From: Candidatus Dormiibacterota bacterium
GTDB taxonomy: Bacteria > Chloroflexota > Dormibacteria > Dormibacterales > Dormibacteraceae
Assembly: GCA_003151665.1 (NCBI GenBank)
Contig: PLYD01000060.1
Coordinates: 230 to 34,041, forward strand
Length of the DNA stretch: 33,812 nucleotides
Direction of reading: 5' to 3'
In this document: in pieces, positions 24,247 to 31,816 of the stretch
Position numbering within the stretch: position 1 is the stretch's first letter
Layout of the letters: each line of letters begins with the position of its first letter
Notes under the pieces: model-generated
What the model saw: only the letters and a program-made list of their open reading frames with translations
What the model was told of the DNA's origin: nothing
The model's database searches: none
Translations under genes and position numbers: made by a program

Positions 24247-24927
24247 TCAGCGCTTCGGCGTCAGGTGCTCCCCGAAGAAGCTGAGGACGCGTGTCCATGA
24301 GTCGTCCGCAGCCGGCTTGTTGTAAGCACGGCCTCGATCGTTGAAGAACGAGTGGCCCGCGCCAGGATAGATCTTGATGTCGTGCGCGATGCCTGTGGTG
24401 TCGAGGGCCTGGTCGAGGGCGCGGCCGGCGCCGGTGGTGAAGTCCTTCTCGGGGTATGACCCGACGACGGGACACGCGCGTTTCACGGCGTCCAGCGGTC
24501 GCGGGTTGGCGCCGTAGAAAGGAGCGATCGCCTTGAGGCGCTGATCGGTGCAGGCCCACGCGATCGCAAACCCACCACCCATGCAAAAGCCGATCGCCCC
24601 GATCCGCTCGGGATCGACCTGGGGCATGGCGGCCAGGTGAGTGAGGGCCGCTTTCAGATCGGAGATTCCGTAGCGGTCGACCGATCCCCGAAGCATCCCG
24701 GCCATGTATCGCGTCATGCAGATGGCGCGGTTGCGTCCGCTGAACAGATCGACCGCCAGCGAAGCGTAGCCCTGGCCCGCGAAGCGGCCCGCGATGTCCT
24801 TGATGTTGTCGTTGAGGCCGTAGGCCTCATGGATGACGACCACGCCGGGGTGGGGGCCGGGCGCGTCGGGGAGTGCGAGATATCCTCCGCCCTTCAAGAC
24901 GCCAGGTTCGATTTCGCTCGTCTTCAT
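24247..24927 (-). CDS. Dienelactone hydrolase-family protein
   Basis: 226 residues, alpha/beta-hydrolase fold. The nucleophile is Cys115 in IGFCMGGGFA, the GxCxGG hallmark of dienelactone hydrolases. Glu34 in VIHEAYGLND, Asp162 in YPEKDFTTG and His192 in YPGAGHSFF complete the usual set. The family hydrolyses dienelactone to maleylacetate in aromatic degradation, but many homologues act on other esters. The start ATG at 24927 has no obvious ribosome site; TACCAT lies 13 bases upstream. It is cytosolic, with no signal peptide. No catabolic partners are adjacent, so the substrate is open. Confidence 0.9.
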   Translation of the reverse strand: MKTSEIEPGVLKGGGYLALPDAPGPHPGVVVIHEAYGLNDNIKDIAGRFAGQGYASLAVDLFSGRNRAICMTRYMAGMLRGSVDRYGISDLKAALTHLAAMPQVDPERIGAIGFCMGGGFAIAWACTDQRLKAIAPFYGANPRPLDAVKRACPVVGSYPEKDFTTGAGRALDQALDTTGIAHDIKIYPGAGHSFFNDRGRAYNKPAADDSWTRVLSFFGEHLTPKR

Positions 24928-25003
24928 TTGGCTGTGTTGGATGGTAACGGCGTCGGGCGGGTCGGGTCAGAGGTGGGCGGTATCATCTTCTCCTCCCCGT
25001 CGT

Positions 25004-25079
25004 GGGCCCGTGGCGCAGTTGGGAGCGCGTCTGACTGGCAGTCAGAAGGTCAGGGGTTCGAATCCCCTCGGGTCCACCA
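25004..25079 (+). tRNA. tRNA-Ala(GGC)
   Basis: 76 nt with CCA encoded. The acceptor stem GGGCCCG pairs with CGGGTCC, giving the G3:U70 pair that identifies alanine tRNA. The D arm is GCGC/GCGC, the anticodon stem TCTGA/TCAGA with loop CTGGCAG (anticodon GGC), and the T arm AGGGG/CCCCT with TTCGAAT. A TATCAT -10-like box is at 24981-24986. The 3' half is duplicated at 31919. Confidence 0.97.
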
Positions 25080-25096
25080 AAGTTTGAGATCAGAAT
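25035..25096 (+). repeat. Left attachment-site-like direct repeat
   Basis: The anticodon loop to 3' end of tRNA-Ala plus 17 bases, 62 bp. The first 47 bp are identical to 31919-31965, then there is one mismatch, and 14 more bases are identical. An intact tRNA at one end and a 3' fragment at the other is the signature of integration at a tRNA 3' end. Confidence 0.85.
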
Positions 25097-25137
25097 CGAC
25101 CCATCGCATCATCGCGCGCCTAAGCGGCTGGGCTCCT

Positions 25138-25169
25138 GCAGCCTATTTTGCAGCCTATCTGCAGCCTAT
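25138..25169 (+). repeat. Three GCAGCCTAT repeats near the left island end
   Basis: GCAGCCTAT occurs at 25138-25146, 25150-25158 and 25161-25169. A near copy (ACAGCCTAT) is at 31805-31813 by the other end. Between 25170 and 25390 nothing else with coding or RNA signature is seen. Confidence 0.75.
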
Positions 25170-25390
25170 TTTCTTGGCGATCGTGGTGGCCGCCCTACCT
25201 AGGGCTCGGGAATTCGCAATGTTGGGTGGAAGATGATGGAGTGCCTCGTGTACAACCACCCTCGGTTAGAGCTTCGCCCATAGAGGATCGCGGACACCTT
25301 CCCCTTGGATTGAAGGGCTCCACGCCTATCTGTTCGAATGGCGATCTTTCGGCGCTGAAGGGGAATTATTGAGCATGCGTGAATAGGCGA

Positions 25391-25474
25391 ATGCACACCC
25401 TTCTGAAACCACCGGGTCGGGACTACAAACAAGATCCGACCAGCCCGGCTCGCCCAGGCGAGAAGCGACCCTGA
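25391..25474 (+). other. Possible leader ORF before the kinase
   Basis: ATG at 25391 opens 27 codons ending in a TGA at 25472. That TGA overlaps CTG 25471, from which the kinase reading frame runs with a natural membrane-helix sequence. It may couple translation or be chance. Confidence 0.25.
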
Positions 25475-25530
25475 AAGAGGCCCTCCTGTACCTGCAGAAC
25501 GCGGACGCGATCGCGTTCGTCCTCCTTGGC

Positions 25531-28089
25531 GTGGCAACCGCTGTGGGCTGGGCAAGACGCCGCGACCGTTCCCTCGGATTCCTCGCCCTGGCCATCGTGC
25601 TTCTGTCACTGGTTGTACTGCTCGGCCGCATTCCGAAGGCTTACACACCACCCCTTCTTCCGCAGATAAGCCTCCTGGTCTTCATCGGCTCCGGGTACGC
25701 ACTGCTTCGGTTCAGGGGCTCGTTGATTCCGCTAACGCGAAAGTGGCACGCCGTCGCGGTCATCGCGGTATTGGTTGCCTTCGGTGGCTACCTCGCAACC
25801 CAGGGCCTGTTCGCGGTCAATGCTGGACCGCTGAATCTCATGACCGGAGCCGCAATCTTGCTCATTCTCGTTTGGTTGGCAATGATCGTGGAGCCAATCG
25901 TTCGCTTCTGGCTCGTCGCACGCGACCTGCCCGCGGTCCAAGCATGGCGCCTGCGTTCCTTGAGTATCGGCTTCGGTGGCCTGGTGGCCATCTTGTTGGC
26001 TGCCGTTGGCTCCCTTGCCTTCAACTCCACCCCACTGTTTCAGATACTGATTCAGCTGTCCGTACTTCTGATTGTTCCGTTGCTCTACGCCAGCTTTTCG
26101 CCACCGTCCTGGCTTCGCCGGCAATGGCGCTCCTCCGAGGAGGAGGGTCTTCGCGTGTTTATGCAGGACAAACTGCTCCTCGGCGAAGGGCCCGTCGCTC
26201 TACTTGACCAGAGCCTCGAATGGGCGATGCGGCTGGTCGGTGGGGCGGCTGCAGTCGCCTTCGATGGAAGTGGCACCCGAATGGCGTCCCGGGGCCTCGA
26301 TACAGATCAACTGAGCAACCTCGAGCAACACATCTCGCAGCTGAAAGAAGGGGAGAGTCGGTTTCTTCTTGATGGAGTAGACCGGACGCTTTTGGTGCTT
26401 CCCATTGCCGGTTCAGGCGAGGGGGGGCGCCTCGTGGTAATCGCCGGCCCGTTTACGCCGAACTTTGGAAGCGACGGGTTGACTCGCGTCCAGCAGTTCA
26501 TGAGCGCTGTCGCTACAGCAGTGGACAGAGCACGGTTACTCGAGAAGCTCCAAGAGGCGAATGCCGACCTGATGGAGGCCAACCGCCACAAGACCGTCTT
26601 CCTAGCCAACATGAGCCATGAGCTGCGGACGCCACTGAACGCGATCCTCGGCTTCTCTGAGCTGCTAATCGACTCCGAGAATGGTCAATTTCCTGCCGCG
26701 ACTACGTTGAGATTCCTGGAGCAGATCCACTCGAGCGGCAAGCACCTCCTTGAGCTCATCAACGACATCCTCGACCTCTCGAAAATAGAAGCGGGGCAGA
26801 TGGAGCTTCACCTGCAGATGGTTTCAGTCGAAGACGTCGTCAGCCAGGTCGCGGGCATCGTGGAGCCGCTAGTGGCGCAAAGGCGGATACGCCTCGAGTT
26901 CGAAGCCACGGGCGCCGGTCAGATCCTTGCGGACGAAGGCAAGTTGAAACAGATGATCCTGAACCTTGTTTCGAACGCAATTAAGTTCACGTCTGATGGC
27001 GGCGAAGTGACCATCAAAGCCGCAAGAGCCGTCGACCGGCTGGAGATCGTCGTCTCAGATAACGGCATTGGCATCGCGGAGGATGACATTAAGCGGTTGT
27101 TCAAAGAGTTCCAGCAGGTCGACTCGGAAGCCAACCGCAAGCAGCAGGGCACTGGGCTAGGTCTCGTGCTGACCAGGAGCTTCGCCATCCTGCACGGAGG
27201 CGACGTTCGCGTGGAAAGCGAGCTTGGCAAAGGCAGCCGCTTCACGATCTACCTTCCGTTGGAAGCTCGCAGTCCCGATCGCGTGCCTCGGGCACCCGAC
27301 CGGAAAATCAAAGCGGCCATCGTGGACGTTTCGCGACCGCTGGTGCTCGTTGTCGAGGACGACCCTGCTTCGGCCGAGTTGATCACCCGTCAGATCGAGC
27401 GCGCCGGGTTCCGGACCGAGAACGCTCGCAACGGTCTGGAGGCGTTGGCTATGGCGAAGGAGCACAAGCCCGTCGCCATCACCCTGGACATCATGCTTCC
27501 TGGGGTCGATGGCTGGGAGGTCCTCGGGCGACTCAAGCGCGACGATATGACCAGAGACATACCAGTCATCGTGGTTAGCGTCGTGGACAACCCCGAGTTA
27601 GGGACAGCTTTAGGCGCACTCGACTACTTCGTCAAGCCGGTCGATGCAAAGGAACTCGTCAAGCGACTTAACAGCGTCACCTCCAAGCCCAAGTCCAATG
27701 GCCAGCAGGCCCGCATCCTGATCGTCGATGACGAAGCCGCGAACCGCGACTGGCTGATGCACGTGCTGAAGCCGGCGGGCTTCAAGGTCATATTTGCGAC
27801 CGGTGGACAAGAGGCCATCCGACTAGCCAGATCGGGCAAACCCGATCTCGTGGTGCTCGATCTCCTCATGCCGGAGGTCAGCGGTTTCGACGTGGTCGAG
27901 GCGCTTAGCAAGCACAAAGCGACCAAGGGAATCCCGATCATCGTTCTCACCGCGAAGCAACTGACCGACGCTGACCTCGATCAGCTCGATGGCCATGTTT
28001 CGACCATCCTCAGCCGCGGATCGATCGGAGCAGTCGACCTGCTCGGCGAGTTACAAGTGGTTCTGAACATACCTGCGGTTAAGAAATGA
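25531..28089 (+). CDS. Membrane hybrid histidine kinase with GAF-like region and two receivers
   Basis: 852 residues from GTG 25531. The N-terminal 190 residues hold about six membrane helices. A GAF-like region spans about 205-345, then a coiled linker. HisKA follows with His363 (SHELRTPL). HATPase_c shows NLVSNAIKFT, DNGIGIAEDD and GTGLGL. REC1 has Asp653 (TLDIMLPG) and KPVD. REC2 has Asp777 (VLDLLMPE), but its expected Lys is Arg (ILSRGS). There is no HPt domain and no DNA-binding output. The reading frame continues upstream as a plausible first helix (LLYLQNADAIAFVLLG), so translation probably starts earlier, perhaps at CTG 25471. The stop overlaps the ATG of the next receiver. The signal is unknown. 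Confidence 0.92.
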   Translation: MATAVGWARRRDRSLGFLALAIVLLSLVVLLGRIPKAYTPPLLPQISLLVFIGSGYALLRFRGSLIPLTRKWHAVAVIAVLVAFGGYLATQGLFAVNAGPLNLMTGAAILLILVWLAMIVEPIVRFWLVARDLPAVQAWRLRSLSIGFGGLVAILLAAVGSLAFNSTPLFQILIQLSVLLIVPLLYASFSPPSWLRRQWRSSEEEGLRVFMQDKLLLGEGPVALLDQSLEWAMRLVGGAAAVAFDGSGTRMASRGLDTDQLSNLEQHISQLKEGESRFLLDGVDRTLLVLPIAGSGEGGRLVVIAGPFTPNFGSDGLTRVQQFMSAVATAVDRARLLEKLQEANADLMEANRHKTVFLANMSHELRTPLNAILGFSELLIDSENGQFPAATTLRFLEQIHSSGKHLLELINDILDLSKIEAGQMELHLQMVSVEDVVSQVAGIVEPLVAQRRIRLEFEATGAGQILADEGKLKQMILNLVSNAIKFTSDGGEVTIKAARAVDRLEIVVSDNGIGIAEDDIKRLFKEFQQVDSEANRKQQGTGLGLVLTRSFAILHGGDVRVESELGKGSRFTIYLPLEARSPDRVPRAPDRKIKAAIVDVSRPLVLVVEDDPASAELITRQIERAGFRTENARNGLEALAMAKEHKPVAITLDIMLPGVDGWEVLGRLKRDDMTRDIPVIVVSVVDNPELGTALGALDYFVKPVDAKELVKRLNSVTSKPKSNGQQARILIVDDEAANRDWLMHVLKPAGFKVIFATGGQEAIRLARSGKPDLVVLDLLMPEVSGFDVVEALSKHKATKGIPIIVLTAKQLTDADLDQLDGHVSTILSRGSIGAVDLLGELQVVLNIPAVKK

Positions 28090-28490
28090 AGATGTCCTCG
28101 CTCATCCTTGTCGTTGACGACAATGAGGCCGGCCAGCTGCTCGTCTGCACCGTGCTCCAGCTCGAAGGCTTTCGAGTTGATTCGGCAGGCTCGGCGGAAC
28201 AGGTTCTGGAGCGGTTGAACCTCCGCATGCCGGACCTGATCCTGATGGATGTGCAACTCCCTGGGCAAGACGGCCTCGCACTCACACGTAAGCTCAAGGC
28301 TGACCCAGCGACGGCGGCGATACCCATAGTGATGCTGACAGCTCACGCGATGGCCGGCGACCGCGAGCAGGCGCTCGCGGCCGGTTGCGCGGGGTACATC
28401 TCCAAGCCAATCGATACCAGGACTCTGGGTGATCAGATCCGGGAATTCCTGTCCGCGCAGCGACTCGAACCAAGTGTTTCAGTCGAATGA
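28086..28490 (+). CDS. Single-domain response regulator 1
   Basis: 134 residues containing only a receiver domain: LVVDDNEAG (acidic pair Asp11/Asp12), LILMDVQLPGQDG with phosphoacceptor Asp55, the VMLTAHAMAGD Thr switch, and YISKPID with the conserved Lys. It is of the DivK/CheY type, with no output domain. Its ATG overlaps the kinase TGA and its own stop overlaps the next receiver ATG, so the three are translationally coupled. It probably receives phosphate from the kinase and acts by protein contact, as a shuttle or phosphate sink; the partner is not visible. Confidence 0.92.
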   Translation: MKMSSLILVVDDNEAGQLLVCTVLQLEGFRVDSAGSAEQVLERLNLRMPDLILMDVQLPGQDGLALTRKLKADPATAAIPIVMLTAHAMAGDREQALAAGCAGYISKPIDTRTLGDQIREFLSAQRLEPSVSVE

Positions 28491-28858
28491 GCGCCGCGCG
28501 AATTCTCGTTGCAGAAGATGACCCGGCGAGCCTTGAACTGTTGCACGCATTTCTCGAGCAAAAGGGGTACGAGGTTGGCGCTGCGCCTGATGGCAACCGT
28601 GCCCTGGAGATGGCCGCAAGCGGAGAGTTCGACCTCTTAATATTGGACGTCCACATGCCGCTTTACGGCGGCCAAGAGGTGCTTCTAATGCTTCGGAAGC
28701 GTCTCTTGGCTCATTCGATCAAGATCATCGCCCTGACCGCCGACACACGATGGGCGCTCCGCGACGAGATGAAGCGTGATGGGGTCGACGGCTACCTGAT
28801 AAAGCCGGTCAGCTTGTCAGAACTGGGAAAGGAGCTAACCAGGCTTTTGGCGGCTTAG
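28487..28858 (+). CDS. Single-domain response regulator 2
   Basis: 123 residues, a receiver domain only: ILVAEDDPAS, LILDVHMPLYGGQEV with phosphoacceptor Asp54, IIALTADTRW and YLIKPVS with the Lys. It is coupled by ATGA to receiver 1. After it come 288 bp with no convincing gene before the minus-strand membrane protein, so it ends the operon. Four receivers with no DNA-binding domain make a relay or sink arrangement likely. A downstream effector, if any, is elsewhere. Confidence 0.92.
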   Translation: MSAARILVAEDDPASLELLHAFLEQKGYEVGAAPDGNRALEMAASGEFDLLILDVHMPLYGGQEVLLMLRKRLLAHSIKIIALTADTRWALRDEMKRDGVDGYLIKPVSLSELGKELTRLLAA

Positions 28859-29022
28859 ATGACCGAGGAGGGAGCGATAGCCCCGTATCGAAGCCGCAGC
28901 GGTTTCAGTGACTATCCAATCGAACTCTGAACCTTGGGATTAAGAGTCACCCAGTCCGGAGGTCTGCTGGCAGTTATCGAGCCTCACGACTCGCTCAGCC
29001 CACTTGCAATTTGGCCACGCAA

Positions 29023-29133
29023 TTAGCCCTTTGTCAGTGTGCCGATCGGCGACGGGATCCGTGAATGCTGGATGTTGAGGTAATCGAAGAACACGATGTC
29101 GACCGGGCGTTTGCTTTTCTTACTGGGCTCCAT
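29023..29133 (-). CDS. Possible 36-residue protein
   Basis: ATG at 29133 begins MEPSKKSKRPVDIVFFDYLN and ends with a PSPIGTLTKG tail. The sequence has a plausible composition and follows the membrane protein gene by 13 bp on the same strand. No ribosome site is visible and no family is recognised. It could be a small gene or part of an older, larger one. Confidence 0.3.
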   Translation of the reverse strand: MEPSKKSKRPVDIVFFDYLNIQHSRIPSPIGTLTKG

Positions 29134-29146
29134 CAGACACCGCGCG

Positions 29147-29485
29147 TCAGCACTCCAACGACAGAATCGCTGACCGTGGGAATTGATCCTGCACGAGCTT
29201 GTGTGTCCCGTAAAGCAGAGCAATGACTTTCAAGCCGGCGAGTGACATGACAGCCAGGCCGAGTCCAATCGCGAGGGGGGCAGGCATTCTGGGCCCGACT
29301 ATCGCGACAGCAGCGGGTAGGCATGCCAATGCGGAGGCTAGGGCCATGACGATTGTTGCAAGTCCGCCAGCGGGCTCACCTTCCTCATCATCGAACGAAA
29401 TGGGCTCAACGCAATCCCCGGTTGCGTTGCAGCGAGCTGGCGCGTACGCGGGACCCGCGGTTTGGAACGCGGCTACACCTGCCAT
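29147..29485 (-). CDS. Small two-helix membrane protein inside the island
   Basis: 112 residues with two hydrophobic helices (LATIVMALASALACLPAAVAI and PLAIGLGLAVMSLAGLKVIALL), an acidic stretch SFDDEEGEPAGG before them, and two Cys in CNATGDC. AAGGAG lies seven bases before the ATG, which supports a real gene. No family is recognised. It is divergent from the secreted-peptide gene 188 bp away, so it could be a partner for peptide export, processing or immunity, but nothing in the sequence shows this. The opposite-strand ORF in the same stretch is judged a shadow. Confidence 0.58.
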   Translation of the reverse strand: MAGVAAFQTAGPAYAPARCNATGDCVEPISFDDEEGEPAGGLATIVMALASALACLPAAVAIVGPRMPAPLAIGLGLAVMSLAGLKVIALLYGTHKLVQDQFPRSAILSLEC

Positions 29486-29570
29486 CGCCAGGCTCCTTCG
29501 GGGCCTGAACGGGCCAGCTCCCTCCCGACAGCAGCCGGCACGTACTTAGGATCGCTGATGACAAGGGTCT

Positions 29571-29595
29571 TGTCAAGCGACTAAGAGTCGCTTGA
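29571..29595. promoter_or_regulatory. Perfect 11-bp inverted repeat upstream of the peptide gene
   Basis: GTCAAGCGACT, AAG, AGTCGCTTGAC. The arms contain GTCAAGCG and its complement CGCTTGAC. A third CGCTTGAC lies at 29783-29790 before the regulator gene. It could be a regulator-binding operator or, less likely, a terminator; no T-run follows. Confidence 0.55.
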
Positions 29596-29673
29596 CGGGG
29601 ACATTTGCTAGCAGTCACGATGGCGAGCATTGGCCGCCACCACTCTGGGGCGACCCATTCCAGGGAGGTTCCT

Positions 29674-29769
29674 ATGCGCAAGTGGCTCCTTACGTCATTG
29701 ATCTCAGTGGCGATGTTCGTCGCGACAGCGGCTGTCGTATTGGCTGACAGCACGGGACCGCACGTCTAA
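29674..29769 (+). CDS. 31-residue secreted peptide precursor, candidate signalling peptide
   Basis: ATG at 29674 has GGAGG eight bases upstream. Residues 1-24 form a complete signal peptide: MRKW basic start, LLTSLISVAMFVATAAVV core, and V-L-A before the cut. Signal peptidase cleavage after Ala24 would leave DSTGPHV, seven residues. The stop is 40 bp before the ATG of an XRE-TPR regulator on the same strand. In RRNPP systems, short secreted peptides of 5-10 residues re-enter the cell and bind such TPR regulators. The gene is inferred to be real from its ribosome site, its signal sequence and its position. It could alternatively be a small membrane or cell-wall peptide. Confidence 0.68.
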   Translation: MRKWLLTSLISVAMFVATAAVVLADSTGPHV

Positions 29770-29782
29770 CTAAACCTGAGGG

Positions 29783-29790
29783 CGCTTGAC
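29783..29790 (+). promoter_or_regulatory. CGCTTGAC half-site before the regulator gene
   Basis: Same eight bases as the right arm of the palindrome at 29588-29595, 20 bp before the ATG at 29810. The TTGAC inside could double as part of a -35 box. Confidence 0.4.
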
Positions 29791-29809
29791 TGGCTTTACA
29801 GCAGAGTGA

Positions 29810-31210
29810 ATGGCAAGGCGGTGTTGTAAAATTACGTCCATCTCTCCTCCTCGCACACGGCCAGGCAAGCGTCCTCTCGGGGTCCGCGTCGACGCGACTG
29901 CGCTGCGGCGGGCCCGCCTCGAGGCCGGCCTGACGCTTGCCCAGGTGGCCGGAAAGGAGCTCAGCCGGCAGGCCATCCACTTGGTTGAAGTGGGCAAGGC
30001 GCGTCCATCTATCAACACCCTCGAAATAATTGCCAGCCGTACAGGCCAGCCCATTTCTTCCTTCCTATTAGCAGGCCAAGAACTACCGCCCACCTTCGGT
30101 GACAAGGGCGTACAGGAACTTCAGCGTCTTTGTTTGGAACAACAGTTCTCGCAAGCGCTCGATGCCGGCATCGAAATGCTCAAAGAGCGCCTCACAGGAC
30201 GTGTCGAAGCGAATGTCCTCCAATACGTTGGGCAGGCCCTAGTCAAACTGAACCGCCCAGACGAGGCGCTAGCACACTTGGAGCGGGCGCAACTTCTGTT
30301 GGCTGATCATCCAGACCCCTGGCTCGCTGTTGAATGCGCCGACTGGGTGGCCTGCGCGCTATACCTCAAGGAGGACAACCGCGCTCGGCAGGTCGCGGAG
30401 GATGCGTTACGGCTATGTCGCGAAACCAAGCCGCGGCTCCCGGGCACGGAGGCCAGGATTCTCGAGCACCTCGCAACCATTCACGTCCACAGTCATTCAT
30501 ACGATCGCGCGATCACGTACTACGAAGAGGCTCTCGCTGCTGCGGGCTCAGTACGAGACCTGTCTCGCATGGGGCGGACATACCACGGGCTGGGCATCGC
30601 ATACCAAAATTTGGGCGATCTTGAACGCGCAAGCGAGTACACCAACAAAGCTTTGGCGTTTTACGCACTCGAGCGTGACAGCGCACTGATCGCTCGCGGC
30701 GAAAACGAACTTGGCCTCCTCCTTATGCGCCAGGGTGATTTGAAACGAGCTGAGGAGCTCTTTCAGAGTGCACTCTCGCATCTGTCAGAGACTATTGATG
30801 AGCGGGCGAAAAGCCACGTCCTTATCAGCCTTGCCGAGGTCAAGCTCGCCGGCGGCGAACCAAATGAGTCGATCACATTTGCGGCTGAGGCGGTAGAGCT
30901 TTCCCGCCACTTGGGTGAGACTCTCGCGCTCAGCTCCGCGCACCAGGTCGCTGGCGCGGCGTACTCGCATTTGGGACGATTCGATCAAGCTGATGCAGAG
31001 TTCTCCGCCGCGATCAGGGTCTTGGCGAATTCAGGGTTTCGTGAACGCCTTGCGGAGAGTCATGCGCAATATGCGGAAATCCTTGAAGCCCGGGGCGATT
31101 CAACCGGAGCGGCTTCTCATTGGAGAGATGCGGCACGGTTAGCGCTCAAGCGTGACCAGACAATCGCCTCGGCCGATCACTCGGGTCGAGTGCTGCGAAC
31201 AGCGAACTGA
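29810..31210 (+). CDS. XRE-type HTH regulator with TPR repeats (RRNPP-like)
   Basis: 466 residues. Residues 28-88 are an XRE helix-turn-helix domain (ALRRARLEAGLTLAQVAGKE, LSRQAIHLVEVGKARPSINT, LEIIASRTGQPISSFLL). Residues 100-450 are tandem TPR-like helical pairs, for example ALVKLNRPDEALAHLERAQL, YDRAITYYEEALAAAG, YHGLGIAYQNLGDLERASEY, LGLLLMRQGDLKRAEELFQS and YSHLGRFDQADAEFSAAIRV. HTH plus TPR is the plan of PlcR, Rgg, PrgX and NprR. No enzymatic domain is seen. The exact start is unclear: ATG 29810 has a weak ribosome site, and a TAAAAT box at 29827-29832 lies inside. A 31-residue secreted peptide gene is immediately upstream. Regulation by that peptide is inferred. Confidence 0.9.
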   Translation: MARRCCKITSISPPRTRPGKRPLGVRVDATALRRARLEAGLTLAQVAGKELSRQAIHLVEVGKARPSINTLEIIASRTGQPISSFLLAGQELPPTFGDKGVQELQRLCLEQQFSQALDAGIEMLKERLTGRVEANVLQYVGQALVKLNRPDEALAHLERAQLLLADHPDPWLAVECADWVACALYLKEDNRARQVAEDALRLCRETKPRLPGTEARILEHLATIHVHSHSYDRAITYYEEALAAAGSVRDLSRMGRTYHGLGIAYQNLGDLERASEYTNKALAFYALERDSALIARGENELGLLLMRQGDLKRAEELFQSALSHLSETIDERAKSHVLISLAEVKLAGGEPNESITFAAEAVELSRHLGETLALSSAHQVAGAAYSHLGRFDQADAEFSAAIRVLANSGFRERLAESHAQYAEILEARGDSTGAASHWRDAARLALKRDQTIASADHSGRVLRTAN

Positions 31211-31312
31211 CCTGGGCCGGATGCCGGCCGAGGCAACCGCCGACTGCGACTGCGCCTAACTGAATTGTGTTGATTTCCGGCGGATATCGCACGCGCGCGT
31301 GCGCAGTTACCT

Positions 31313-31351
31313 CGCCTGTGGGGGTCACTTATTCATCGGTGGGCAGGCTAC
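31313..31351 (+). repeat. 39-bp repeat copy A
   Basis: Begins CGCCTGTGGGGGTCACTTAT. Matches copy B (31676-31714) at 31 of 39 positions. It lies just before the transposase remnant. The preceding 100 bp contain only a 16-bp palindrome (31288-31303). Confidence 0.7.
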
Positions 31352-31405
31352 TCGGAGTGAGGTCGCCTGACCGTTAGGATTTCGACCGCCGATGCTTTTG
31401 GTCTC

Positions 31406-31729
31406 ATGTACGCCTGGCTTCGGCTCCTCCTCGATTTGGTTGATTTGCGGCTGCGGGTCAACGACCCTGAGGCGGAGCTGCTCCTTCTCCTGCACCAGCT
31501 TCGCGTCGCGCGCCGGCAGGTCAAGCGGCCGCGACTGAATGCTGCGGATCGGACGATCATGGCGGCGCTGAGCCAGAGGGTAAGCCGTGCGGCTCTGGTC
31601 GGGATGCTGGTCCAGCCGGAGACGGTTCTGGGCTGGCATCGCGAGTTGGTGCGGAGAAAGTGGGCGGCTTTCGGTCGCCTGTGGGGCACACTTATTCACA
31701 GGCGGGTTGGTTACATGGTGTGGCTGTAG
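31406..31729 (+). pseudogene. Truncated integrase-core transposase
   Basis: 107 codons. The product (MYAWLRLLLDLVDLRLR, then ELLLLLHQLRVARRQVKRPR, then LVQPETVLGWHRELVRRKW) is the N-terminal helix-turn-helix region of the rve-type transposases common in Chloroflexota and actinobacteria, which continue for another 200-300 residues with the DDE domain. Here the frame runs into repeat copy B after FGRL and stops at 31729. The DDE domain is absent, so it is non-functional. It is the only mobile-element gene in the island. Confidence 0.78.
31676..31714 (+). repeat. 39-bp repeat copy B
   Basis: Begins CGCCTGTGGGGCACACTTAT. It interrupts the transposase frame. A third, shorter relative lies at 32012-32034 beyond the right attachment repeat (GTGGGACACACTTATTC). 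Confidence 0.7.
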
Positions 31730-31816
31730 CTAGCCGCTAGGGTCGTCCTTCTCGCTAGGCTCTTTAGGGAATGGCACGACCTGGTGGTCGGGAACCCGAT
31801 TTTGACAGCCTATCGG

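Noticed and set aside
25204..25390. Riboswitch before the kinase
   Set aside because: No recognisable conserved aptamer core could be traced by eye.
29223..29549. Plus-strand ORF overlapping the small membrane gene
   Set aside because: Low-complexity Ala/Pro/Ser sequence without a ribosome site; the minus-strand frame has helices and AAGGAG.
31288..31303. 16-bp perfect palindrome CGCACGCGCGCGTGCG
   Set aside because: Alternating CG sequence in GC-rich DNA gives such palindromes by chance; no gene start or partner site is near.
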